A stretch of DNA of 16,964 nucleotides from Ettlia oleoabundans (Eukaryota > Chlorophyta > Chlorophyceae > Chlamydomonadales), in the NCBI GenBank assembly GCA_019693395.1, contig JAAMXP010003379.1:1-16964 (forward strand), read 5' to 3'. Shown in pieces: positions 1 to 9,900 of the stretch. Numbering within the stretch: the stretch's first letter is position 1; each line of letters opens with the position of its first letter. The translations under genes were made by a program, and so were the position numbers. The notes beneath the pieces were generated by a model. The model did no database searches and was not told the DNA's origin. It saw only the letters and a list, made by a program, of their open reading frames with translations.

Positions 1-2831
1 GGGGGCGGCGCGGCGTGTGCTGTGGATGGAAGGCAAGTGATGCACCCATACAACGCCCTTTGCTGCCTCTGCAGCCTTGGTTTGCAAAGGCAAGCATGCA
101 TGGTGCCCTCCCTGTTGACACAGAGCTATCGAGCAAAGCTTACATCATGCATGGCTGTAACGCCCACCCACCTGCCGATGCCTGCTAGTGTGGATGCTGA
201 TCCCGTTGATGTGGCCCTGAGTGTGAGGGGCGCCTCATAAGCCAGGGTGCCGCCTGCAACACCGCTGCCCTCAGCTACAGGCACCAGCCGCGTCTCCCCC
301 GTCAACATGCTCTCATCAACTGCAGGTGAAGTACAATTTTAGTACAGGGGAGGGCAGTTAGGGGCGGTGGGAGAGGAGTGTCGGCTGGGACGTGGCAGGA
401 AGGTGTGCTGGTTGCGGCTGTCAGGCAGGTCAGGTGGGCCAACCACAGACTAAGAGGAGGGCAGGGTGCACCTCTTGTTGAGGATGATGTCGTTCATTGG
501 TAGCTTGCCGGCCTTATGCCCCACACATGCTTGTCACCTCTGCTTCTCCAGTCAGCATTATTTGCGTGGCCCACGTGTTCCCCCTAACCCCCGCCAACCA
601 CCCACCTGAGGCCTTGCCGCTGATCACCACTCCATCCACCGGCACCCGCTCGCCCGGCAGCACCCGCACCACATCACCCGCCCGCACGGTCCGCGTGGGC
701 ACAAGCATTTCCTCAGCCGCACTGCCGCCTCCAGTCACAGCCGCCGTGGCTGCCGCAGCTGCTGAGGCGGTGCGTGGCGGCGCGCCGGGGTCCAGCACCA
801 AACGTGTGGAGTCGGGTATGAGGCTGGCCAGTGCCGACAGGTCTGCTGAAGCGGCGGCTCGGGCCTTGGCCTCCAGGCTGCGTCCCAGCAGCACAAAGGC
901 CAGCAGCATGACCGGCTCCTCAAGAAAGGAGGGGTCCAGGGCAAAGCCGGGCAGCAGCGCCGAGGCGGCGCCCGCTGCAAATGAGGTGCTGGCTCCCAGG
1001 GCAATGAGGGAGTTCATGTTGGGGGCGCCGCTGCATTGGGAGCATGTGCAAGAGAAACAAGCAAGATGTCAGCGTGAGGTGGTGGGCATGGGTGCATCAG
1101 AGACTGTCTGCCAAGAGCAGCAACAAGGCGCCCTGATAGCTGAACCAGTATGGCTTGTTTCAAGAAGAGAAGGCCCATTCAATGCCCCAGCTGAGCCCAG
1201 CCCGGCGCCAGTCGGAACTGGCGCAATGTGGTGCAAGGACATCTCACCGGACCAACGACAGCGCCCCGTCCACCACCAGGGGCCGTCCTGGCCCCAGAAG
1301 CGCAGCTGCCCCCAGCACGCCACTGACCCAGGAATTGCCCAGAGCCATCATCAGCTCTGCAGGCAAATGAGAGAGTGCATGGTTGACAGTGGCGGCGGGG
1401 GTGGGGTGCGGGTGCTTGTGAGTAAAGCGAGGAGAGGAGGGTCTGCAGGCGTGTGGTGGCAACAGAGACGAGGTGAGCCTTGGCACGACGTGCACGCACT
1501 TGATCATTGGCTGCCAAGTGCTTGGCTGTGTTGTTGTGTGTGTGTGGAGGCACCAGGTCTAGCAGCACTGCGGCAGCAGGTGCCATGCTTCCAACGCTGA
1601 ACCCCATGCGCCCCCCGCCCGCCCACCCCTCCCGCGCCAGCCCGCCCGCCCACCCACCTGTGTGCGCAAACTGATGAAGTCCGAGGGTGTGCAGGAAGTG
1701 GCCAATGTGGTGGGTGCAGCACACAAGCGCCAAACCCCAGGCAAAGGCGAGGTTGCGGGTGCTGCACAGGAGAAGCGGGGGGGCACTCAACACGTGCATC
1801 AGTCGCAACTGTTGAATTCATCCACCGACTTGTGTGCATGGTTGACTGGGCCTGGCAGCATGCCTGCAGCCAAGATTGTGCTGCGGGTTCCACTGTCGCA
1901 CCAAGCTATGCACCACTCCACACAAAAGTTAATTGTTCGACAGGTCACCAGGGCGAGGGGCAGTGGCGGCAAGCAGGCAAAGACCCCCCAACCCCACACA
2001 CATACACCCGCTGCACCCGCCACTGCCCACCTCTTCTTCAGCTCCTGCTCCTTGCGCTGGCTCAGGGCCGCAGCATCCCCCGCCACCCCGCTGTCATCAG
2101 CACTGCGCAGAGTGCTGCTGAAGCCCTTGTCCGTGAGGACCTGAGCGGCTGCTGCTGCCAACTGCTCAGCGGGAGGCCCCGGTTGCGGCACCGCCACTGT
2201 CACCACCGCCGTCTCAGTCAGCAGGTTGACTGCGGCGCCTTGCACGTGCGGCTGCTGCAGCAAAATGCGCTTTACTGCTGCACTGCACCCGCCACACTTC
2301 ATGCCACTCACGTCCAGCACAACCGCCTCGGTGGGGACTGCATGGCAAGGGAGGAAGGCGATGGGATGGACGGAAGCTGTCTTTGTTGTGTGGTCAGGTC
2401 AGGCCTGGTGGGCATTACTCTGTTGCCACGGAGGAGATGCCACAGCAGCGATTCTTGATTGCTGGCATGACCTTTGTTGCTGCCTGCTCAGGTGAGTATG
2501 CCTGCTGGGCGGGATGCAAACGTCAAGGCACACGCTCACCTTCCAGGGGTGCAGCAATGGCAGGAGCCTCCAGCTTGGCGGTGGAAGCCTCCTGTGCTTG
2601 CTGCAACTGAGAGGCTGCATACTGACGCCATCCTCGACCAGCATCAGCTATAGGCCGACCCAATGCCACCCCGAGCGCTGGGGGGCTCCAGGCTTGTGCC
2701 AGGCGGAAGGCGGGTATGGCCGCAGAGCGGCAGGGCACGGGCAGCACCCCAAGTTGGGTCCGCTGCAGCGCACTGGTCACCATAGGCCTGACCACCGTTG
2801 TGGCGGCTGTAAAACGCAGCTTGCTCAACAT
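1..2831 (-). CDS. PAA2: Thylakoid copper-transporting P1B-type ATPase, PAA2/HMA8-like (5' part; continues beyond left edge)
   Basis: P1B ATPase that in plants pumps copper across the thylakoid membrane for plastocyanin. Exons on the minus strand, in coding order: 2831-2540, 2337-2031, 1761-1658, 1356-1248, 1030-606, 319-172; all junction phases match, giving 461 visible codons. The ATG at 2829-2831 opens a Ser/Arg/Ala-rich stretch with no acidic residue in its first 40 or so positions, typical of a chloroplast transit peptide. A heavy-metal-associated domain follows with GMKCGGC (Cys112, Cys115). Next come two membrane regions (AFAWGLALVCC; LLGPGRPLVVDG), the family signature PNMNSL, then EEPVML and LLGRSLE, and the actuator-domain motif MLTGE (Thr419-Glu421). 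The order and wording resemble Arabidopsis PAA2 more than PAA1. The phosphorylation domain (DKTGT) and CPC motif lie off the window. After the donor at 171/170 the expected next exon is not clearly visible; a 19-base fragment at 1-19 behind a CCACAG acceptor is possible. Confidence 0.93.
1641..1655 (-). other. G-quadruplex-forming motif just inside PAA2 intron 3
   Basis: The transcript strand reads four G-triplets separated by single bases (GGGTGGGCGGGCGGG), starting two bases after the donor GT at 1657/1656. More G-runs follow down to about 1610. The pattern fits the standard G-quadruplex rule. Whether it folds or affects use of the adjacent 5' splice site is inference. Confidence 0.5.
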
Positions 2832-3126
2832 AAGGTGCAATTGCAGAGCTGCCTACTCGACATAAGCAACAACAGCAACCGACCGCTCTATCGAGACATG
2901 ATAATGACAGCCAGCAATGCGCTGATGTACTCGCACAGCGCAACAGCGGCGATGCGTTAAAGGATTACCTCCTGCCACATCATCCTGGCTTTCTTTGGGC
3001 CAACGGCAGCATCCTGCGAGGCTACGAATTGCTAAGCATAGTGGCACTTCGTCTTTACACGTCAGGGGCCTGGGGCGGCCATTCAAGGGCGTCACTGTCT
3101 GCTTGTAACCCAAGGCGTTACAGGCT
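2832..3126. promoter_or_regulatory. Divergent upstream region shared by PAA2 (minus) and mS38 (plus)
   Basis: The 295 bases between the two start codons must hold both 5' leaders and at least the core promoters of both genes. I see no convincing TATA box. A GTAC core, the heart of the Chlamydomonas copper-response element, occurs once within TGATGTACTC near 2927. A single four-base core is expected by chance, so I give it no weight. Confidence 0.5.
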
Positions 3127-3809
3127 ATGAATCGTAATGTGGCGTCAAGACTAGCCAGCCGGTTGTTTGGATGTAGGGCGCTATCCACGCTTGAGCCCGT
3201 GGCAGCATCATCGGCAACCTCAATGAGCCCAGCGCTGCTGGCTTCTAGCTTAGCATCCGAGCATCGCAGCGATGCAATGTCTGGTAAGCGCCGAAGCGGG
3301 AGCAATGAGTGTTGAGCTGCTCTGGTCACCCCCCTCGCCGCCACTGTACTGTCACTTGCCGCCTCCCAGGAGACCTTTCGGTACTCTTGATTGGCATAAG
3401 GAGGGCCGTCATTACTGCAGGTTTTCCATGGGCAGCAGCGGCAACATTGAGACAGCAGCCCATCAGCCTTATCGGGGATTTTGTAGCGGCCGGCCGAGCA
3501 CCTCAGCCTGTGCCCTTGCCCGGCGTGTGGCCTGGTGCCACTCAGCACTGGGCGACGCAGCAACAAATGGAAGAGCCTAGCGCGCCAGTCCAGGTGACTG
3601 GTCACATTGTTTGCTAAAAGGATTTGATCTGCTTGTTGATCTGATTTTCCTGTTTTGATTTTCCATCACCTGAGAGCTGTGCATCAACCTTTGTGCTGGC
3701 TGCCCCAGTGCAGGAGTGGCGGGCAGACAGCGTGCGTCGGAAGCGGAAACGGAAAATGAACAAACACAAGCATCGGAAGCGGCAGAAGCTGCTGCGCATG
3801 CGCAAGTGA
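3127..3809 (+). CDS. mS38: Mitochondrial small-ribosomal-subunit protein mS38 (COX24/AURKAIP1 C-terminal domain family)
   Basis: Three exons, 3127-3283, 3370-3593 and 3714-3809, join in phase (157+224+96 = 477 bases) to give 158 residues. Donors are G|GTAAGC and CAG|GTGACT; acceptors are CCTCCCAG and AGTGCAG. The N-terminus (MNRNVASRLASRLFGCRALS) has regular Arg, no acidic residues and a likely processing site near RALS, as in mitochondrial presequences. The last exon carries the family hallmark, an extremely basic C-terminal helix SVRRKRKRKMNKHKHRKRQK (the KMNKHK core at about residues 142-147), ending nine codons later. In the family this helix inserts into the mitoribosomal small subunit near the decoding centre. 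The middle (53-127) is poorly conserved, also typical, and I recognise nothing in it. A TGTAA signal lies 86 bases past the stop. The gene is divergent from PAA2 and convergent with PGRL1. Main doubt: the middle exon rests on phase and splice sites only. Confidence 0.85.
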
Positions 3810-3894
3810 TATCGCAGCGGAGACGGATTGTGACTGGACCTGCCGTGTCAGCCTCATTCTTTGCACTTGACCTGTTTTCTCGGCAGCCTTTGAT

Positions 3895-3899
3895 TGTAA
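3895..3899 (+). terminator. TGTAA polyadenylation signal for mS38
   Basis: TGTAA, the signal used by green-algal nuclear genes, lies 86 bases past the mS38 stop. A second copy in ACTGCTTGTAAAG occurs around 3985. Cleavage site not determinable from sequence. Confidence 0.5.
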
Positions 3900-4607
3900 G
3901 CTGAGCACTTGAGAGTCCGAATGCGGCCAGTATGACTTAAGCTAGGCTGCGTTGGACAGCCTATGCACTCATGAACTGCACTGCTTGTAAAGTAGAGGCA
4001 TCATTTGGAAATCAAGGTAAATCCACGGACTTCTATGTCAGGCAGCCATTGCGTTGGATCTTTGGTGGCGCTGGTAGACTGCTTCTTGTTGGCCAACTGC
4101 CAGTGTTGACCCCCAACCTGTTCGAATTCATATTGCCACTAAATAACCAATTCCTGTGTTCTCTAACCAGCAGCATTGATGCAAGTCTGTCGTTTGCCTG
4201 TTGTCTCAAGCTGCAGACTTACTGCCATATCTTGCCTCTGCTGCCCACATAATGACAGCGATGATTCATTGCTGCCTTACACAGCACAGTGCTTACCCTA
4301 AGTCATTGCATCGCCACCTGCTGCTGTCAGTGAGCGACATGTTAGCAGCCACAACTGGACTCTTCCCTGTTGTGCTCACTGTCCTGCCTGAGGAGCGGCA
4401 TGCCCAGAGCGGCCAACCCAGGGGCACATGCGGTCTATCGTCACAGCAGTGGAGTGGGCTGTACAATAATAAAAATGGAGTTGTCTTACTATCAGCCAAA
4501 AAGTGTAAGCGCAAAAAAGCTAAGGGATCACCAGTTGGGAAATGTTCAAATACAGGCAGCCGGCTATAAAGCTGCACACTCAAACACTGTCAGTTCAGCA
4601 GCTCTTT

Positions 4608-4612
4608 TTACA
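4608..4612 (-). terminator. TGTAA polyadenylation signal for PGRL1
   Basis: On the minus strand TGTAA lies about 40 bases after the PGRL1 stop codon (4652-4654). This is close, but such short 3' ends occur. The five-base motif is weak evidence alone; its position supports it. Confidence 0.4.
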
Positions 4613-4651
4613 CTTCCATGGCCCAAACTTGATAAATCTATCGGCAACCAC

Positions 4652-6549
4652 TCATGCTGCCGCCTTCACCTCCTTGCACTGCACTTCCCGCGTCTCGGCG
4701 TTGAACACAAGGCTGCTCTGGCACTTGCTGCACTTGATCTCACTGCTCTTGCGGTTGCCTGCATAAAAAACAAAATCCAGACAAATTAAAGGCGGGAATG
4801 GCTGTACTCATGTGCATGTGCATCTCATGTGCATTTATTGAACAAGCTTGCAGGCAGGACAATCACAAAGCTTTGCAGGCCGACACGAGCAGCATCCACG
4901 CACCTGACACGGTCAAGATATCTCCGAAATAGGTGACGTTCTCTGTTCCGCAGTTGGGGCAGGGCGCCTTGAGAATGAGTGCATCGGTGAAGGCGAGGTT
5001 GGTTAGGCTGCTGGCCAGCACATACACGGTGGGCAGGAGGAAGCCCCACAGGATGACAATGCCATATGGCTCAGGCAGCTCAATCAGCTTGGTGATCTCA
5101 AAGCCGGTGAGGTCGTCCACGCTGAACACGCCACCCAGCACCTGTGCAGGGGCAGCGAGGGCAGTGAATAGGGGCAGACAAGGGGTAAGAAGGGCAAGCG
5201 ATTAGAAGCAGGAACTTGTGATGGATGGCATGGTGACTCGGCCACTGCTGGCTGCTGCACTTGATTGATAAGAGGCCTGAGGGCAATGTTCCCTGGCTAA
5301 ACATGCCACACTTTGCTCCTTAGCACCCCTGCTTTGCCTGCGCGGGCTGCATCCCATCCTCACCAGCAGCGCTGCAGGGATGTTGATTGCGGTCATTCGC
5401 AGGTAGTCCACGCGCGCATCGCTGTACATGTTGCGCGAGCGGATGCTGCAGCGCGGCCCCTGCGCAGTGATGATGCTGCCGGAGCGGCGCAGGTTGAGCT
5501 TCAGCTTGTCAAAGTCTGCATCCTGCATGATAGGCTTGCCCTTGTTGTACGCAATCTGGGCCTCAAGGAAGCGCTGCTCATCAGAACTGCAGCAAGCAAA
5601 AAGGGGGCGAAGGACGGGGTGTTAAGTACAAGCCTAAGTAGGCCGGTAGGCTGGAAAGCAAATGCACAGTGGCACAAACTTGTATGCAGTCAAGGCCTGC
5701 TTGCTGTGCACGCTGTAACTTCCGCCCAGAGGCGAGGAACCCTTCCCTCTGCATCCTTCTCCACATTCTCTCAGCTCGCACCTCAGCACCGCCACCTTGC
5801 TGCCTGACCACAGCAGTTCATCGCGTAGCAAGTCAAACTCTTCATTCGAGATGGCTGGCTTGCCGTCGTAGTAGAATGCCTGCATCACACATTAAACATT
5901 TAACCGGCGGTAGAACACAGCAGGCAAAGCGGGCGCCACAAGAGTTTGCGAGAGCTGATACACAGCGCGAGCCGGCAACGGATGCCTCACAACATCCCAC
6001 CAAGTCTGAAGCCATCTGACACAAGAAATGTGTTGTAGCGAATGACTCCTTTGGGTAACAGCTGGGCTGCGGAGGCACCAGGGCTGCAGCAGCCTACCGA
6101 CAGCGCCTCAAGGAAGGCCTGCTCCTTTTCTCCAAGGGTCATGGGGGCCAGTCGCTTGCCCTCAGCATCCAAGCTGCAATACGGGTTGACGTTGGCATCG
6201 TCCACACTCGCTGCAGAAAAGGAGTGGAGTCGCAGGTTGGGAGCAAGCGGTGGGGGTTGCTGCCGCCAGCAACGTGGCCCTGGGGGGCACTGCTCCACAA
6301 TTTTTCCGGCTTGACCGCCTGTACACAGCTATTGGTGGCACGCGCAATGTTCTTGTTCCGCTGGTGGTGGCACAGGCGAGCTTGCAGGGCGCGGAAGGTC
6401 TGGCACAAGCGATGGCGTTACCGATGCTCACCAAGCGACGCAGGCTGCTTCTGTGCACGCACTACTAGCCGTGCATTCCGGCTCACTGGTGCCGCCACAT
6501 GGGCACCACGGGCGCACGGCGCACGGCAGTTGACAGCGACAGCGTGCAT
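4652..6549 (-). CDS. PGRL1: PGRL1, PGR5-like thylakoid protein of cyclic electron flow
   Basis: PGRL1 works with PGR5 in returning electrons from ferredoxin to plastoquinone around photosystem I. Six exons, 6549-6432, 6210-6098, 5879-5782, 5586-5364, 5141-4904 and 4758-4652, join without a phase break to a complete 298-residue protein. The ATG at 6547-6549 gives a transit peptide rich in Ala/Arg/Val (cleavage probably near LVVRA, residue 32). Conserved stretches follow in family order: GEKEQAFLEAL, AFYYDGKPAISNEEFD, GSKVAVLSSDEQRFLEA, QGPRC, then a membrane segment around 168-192, ELPEPYG, a second membrane segment (about 210-233), and a C-terminal CPNCGTEN (Cys245, Cys248) paired with KCSKC (Cys273, Cys276). 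Membrane helices plus these redox/metal-type cysteine pairs are diagnostic. Length is slightly shorter than land-plant PGRL1. No missing motif; all donors are GT. Confidence 0.95.
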
Positions 6550-6925
6550 TGTTATGCGCACGATCAAACGTTGTAAGTTCTAAAGAGACGCAAAAGCGCC
6601 TCATTGTGACGGATTCGACACATGTCACCGTGACGACGGCGCCAGCATGGCGGTGCTTGGCGGAAGGATAAAGGGCAGGTCCCTTTACTGCCCGCTATCG
6701 TTCACACAGTTCTGTTTGAAACTCAACTTGCACTAACCAGAGAAATTGCAACTATTTTGTTTCATATATGCCGTCGCATGCCAGGGATGGGTGAGAGGTC
6801 AGCCGGTCTGGGTACTCACAGAAACTCGGCGGTTGCCAACACTTAGGCAGAAACTGCGGATTTCCCCGCTGCCCTCGGCACTGGCATGCAACTTCCTTGA
6901 TCCGGTCAGTTGTCATTGCAAAGGT
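6550..6925. other. Intergenic region: PGRL1 upstream region and 3' end of the STIL-like gene
   Basis: 376 bases between two minus-strand genes. It must contain the PGRL1 promoter and 5' leader, and the 3' end of the upstream gene. No TATA box, repeat or TGTAA on the minus strand is evident. The leader contains other ATGs upstream of the chosen PGRL1 start (for example at 6612-6614 in another frame), which could act as upstream start codons. Confidence 0.5.
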
Positions 6926-9900
6926 TCAGCCCCCATAGTCAGCCCGAAGGGCAGCAGGCACCCCGCTCCATGAGGCGCCTCTCGTGCCACACCCCACCAG
7001 CAGCCCATATTTCCGGAAAAGCTCTTCATCCTCGTCAGACTCCTCCTCAGCGTCTTCGAGCCACCGAGCTGCTGCGGGCGGCACCACCAGTGTGATATGA
7101 CTGCTGCAACAATGAGCAGTGGCAGCCGACACGCCTGAAGATCCAGCTGGGGATGGCTGCTGCACTCTCTCCACTGCCTTGGGAGCTACCCGTGGTGCTG
7201 GCACTACATCCGGTCCATGCAAGCTGCTGTGATGTTCCTGCTGCATCTCTGGCACACCTAGCCACTGCTCAGGTTGCTGCCGACTTTGAGGCTGGGAGGC
7301 ATTAGAGTCATCAACACCACAAACTGCATCGTGGCATGATGCTGCGCTGGCTGCAAGCTCCGCCTCTGCAATCATTCTGTCAATCTCAGACTCTGCCTCT
7401 GCCCAGCCCGATGGTTGCAGGCTGCCATGATTAGCAGCAGCAGCTCCGTCGGAGGCAGTTGTCGACCGACAGTCCAAGCTGTGGTCGCCAGGTGGCAAAG
7501 CTGCATGCACTCCGGCCAAGGGCACTGCTGAGCTGGGCTCCCAAAGGAAAGCCAGGCTGGAAGGTTGCTCTTGTGGCTCAGCAGCAGGAGCAGGTGGCAC
7601 CACAGAACCTGGCTGTGCTGCATCCCTTGCTGCAGCACCCCATTCCTGCTGCTGCTGCTGCTGCGGCTGCTGCTGCTGCTGCTGCTCTTGCTTTGTGGAT
7701 TCTGCTTGATGCTGCATTGATGTTGACAGCGCACATTGCTGGAGCACCTGCTCTTGATGTGATTGCTGAGCTTGCCGCTCCTCGTGGGTAATCGGCGGAT
7801 TAACTGCCCCCGCCGTTGCAACAGTAGACCCCAGCTGCAGGGCTTGCACCTGGGCACGCAGTAGCATGACCTGCAACAGCATTCAATATCTAGGCCAGAT
7901 TGTCTAAGCCCTGCCAAAGATCAATGCCAATTGAAATGATTGCAAAGCCATGCTCGCAAGCTGCGCCTCACCTCCTGTCGCAGCGCGGCCAGTTCCTGCA
8001 GCAGCCTGGCCACATCAATGCTGCCAAAGTCCGGCTGGTGCGGCACCTCACGCCCCCAAGAAAGCCCGCTGGCTACCATAGGCACTGACTGCGGCAGAAA
8101 TAAAGCCCCGAATTGCCCGCTACTGCTGCCAGCAGCTGCCATGACCAAGACTGTTGCAGGCAGAACAGCTTGACTGCCTGGCTGCCAAGGCTGGTAACTT
8201 AGGAACTCATGTTGGGGCTGCATGTTGTGTGACAGCTGTGCATGTGGTGCCTGCCGAGCACCCAATACATCACCGCCCGTTGCTGCTGCTGCTGTTGCAG
8301 TTCCCTGCTGGTGTGAGGCGGACAAAGTGCTGCTGCATGCTGCCGAGCTGGGTAGGCTGCGTGATTCCAAACAATCTGCATGCGCCGGGGCTCCCAAAAC
8401 AGCAGCCACATTTCCATCCCCTATGCTGCTGCACTTGCAAGCAGCCTGGCTGCTGATGCGGGCTGCGCTGCTGCTGCCGCTGCTGTGGCTGCTTATATCA
8501 CCACCGCCGCTGCTACTGGCACATGTATTGGCAAGAGGTGTGGGAGGCTGTGTAGTGGGAAGCGGACCCCGAGGACCCTGCGGAGCGGTGCTTGCTGCTT
8601 GTGGGCTGCCTGGTGGGGATATGACGGCGCTGCGGAGGCCAACCCCATCTGAGCCTCGACTTTGTTCATGAAGCGAGCTGTGGTGCAAGGCCCCATCAAA
8701 GGCTTGAAGCGTAGAGGGCACTGTAAGGCTGGCTGGGGCTGCTGCAGCTGCATCATCCGCTAAGACACACCGTGCAGGTTCGTTTCCTGCTGCTGCACTG
8801 GCCTGAGTCAGCATTGCCTCCCCACGCATGGGAATATGTGTCACATGCTGCAGCAGCATGGTGGGCACACGAACTGCTGGCGAAGACAACGGTGCGTGAC
8901 TGGCAGGCACCGCCAGGGGGGCAGCTGATGGTGGCTGCCAACTCGTCGCGGCTGTCGCTGGCAATGGTAGCGGTGCAGCGCTGCAGTTGATCTGCTCTGA
9001 TCTGAGAAGCATAGCTGCTGCAATGCATGGGCCAGTTGTGCCGGCCATGCTGAGGCCCATGCTGCCAAGGGCAGGGTGGGTATTAGGTGGCGGCCGGCCC
9101 AGCGCCACAGGGCAGCCGGGCAGCTGCAGGTCTGGGCATGGCTCAGCGTGCATGACAGGCATGGCGGATACCTGACCTGCGTGCCATACTGAGCTAAAGC
9201 GGCGAGCCACAAGGGGCACTGCGCCACGTTCCAAACTGACGTGCACCTCGTAGCATAGCGGCACGGCCGACCTGCCACGCGAGAAGAGCAGCAGCAGGAA
9301 AGGACCCACGCCTGATGCCTTGTCTACCAATGCCTTGCTGCACAAAGGAGCGCGGCAGCAGTAATTGGCAGATGTGGCAAATGAAGGTAGCGCTGCAAGG
9401 AGAAGGAGTGAACCAGCTAAGTGGTGCATTGAGGGACACGGCCAGCTGACAACAAGCCGAATAGTTATGGTGCGGCGCAAGCACTGTTCCGCAGCAAGTC
9501 ACCTGCACATGTAGCGCAGGCATGCTGCAGCCACCAGAGGGTGCTTGATATCGGCTGCTGCCGCTACCCACACACCAACCAGGGGTGCTGTGCAGGCTGC
9601 CACATCACATGACGACAATAGGACCAGCGACCGCCCTCGGTCCAATGTGAGGAAGCCTTCCTGCAGGAGCGAGAGGTACCATCAATTATGGAGGTCGATC
9701 CTGAGGGTCTCCAGCACTGCATCAGGGATAAACCGGGGCTGGCTCAAAGCAAGCAAAGGGATGGGCCGGAGGGTTGAGTACGACGGCTTGCCTCAAAGTC
9801 CAAGTCCGCATCTGCAGCCCTTGTGTTGGCAGCCAAGGGGCACTGCAGCTGCTTGCGGAGCATGCTGGATAGCGTCCCTGCAGCCACCTGCTTCGACAGC

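Larger units (their letters stand above)
3810..4651. other. Convergent intergenic region between mS38 and PGRL1
   Basis: These 842 bases hold the 3' untranslated regions of both genes. The DNA is visibly less GC-rich than the flanking exons. An ATG-started frame at 3971-4252 (93 codons) shows no family resemblance or codon character that I trust. Apart from the polyadenylation signals listed separately I see nothing else here. Confidence 0.6.

Noticed and set aside
497..1600. Plus-strand open frame of 367 codons
   Set aside because: It is antisense to PAA2 exons 4 and 5 and their introns; composition is a shadow of the GC-rich coding strand.
2920..2935. GTAC copper-response element upstream of PAA2
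   Set aside because: A single four-base core without flanking support is expected by chance.
2853..3605. Minus-strand open frame of about 250 codons
   Set aside because: It has no internal Met codon (it opens with GTG), shows no family resemblance, and lies antisense to the mS38 exons and the shared promoter region.
3971..4252. Plus-strand ATG frame of 93 codons
   Set aside because: No recognisable domain; it lies in the lower-GC convergent gap beyond the mS38 TGTAA signal.
9338..9400. Upstream acceptor CCTTGCAG (about 9388) as the start of STIL-like exon 4
   Set aside because: It gives the wrong phase after either exon 3 donor. The acceptor TTTGTGCAG at 9338 keeps phase and aligns CLRYMCSK with the family.
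9744..9791. Read-through of STIL-like exon 2 to a stop at 9744
   Set aside because: It would separate the N-terminal block from the conserved GFLTLDRG...CLRY block, which follows in phase through the GC-AG intron.
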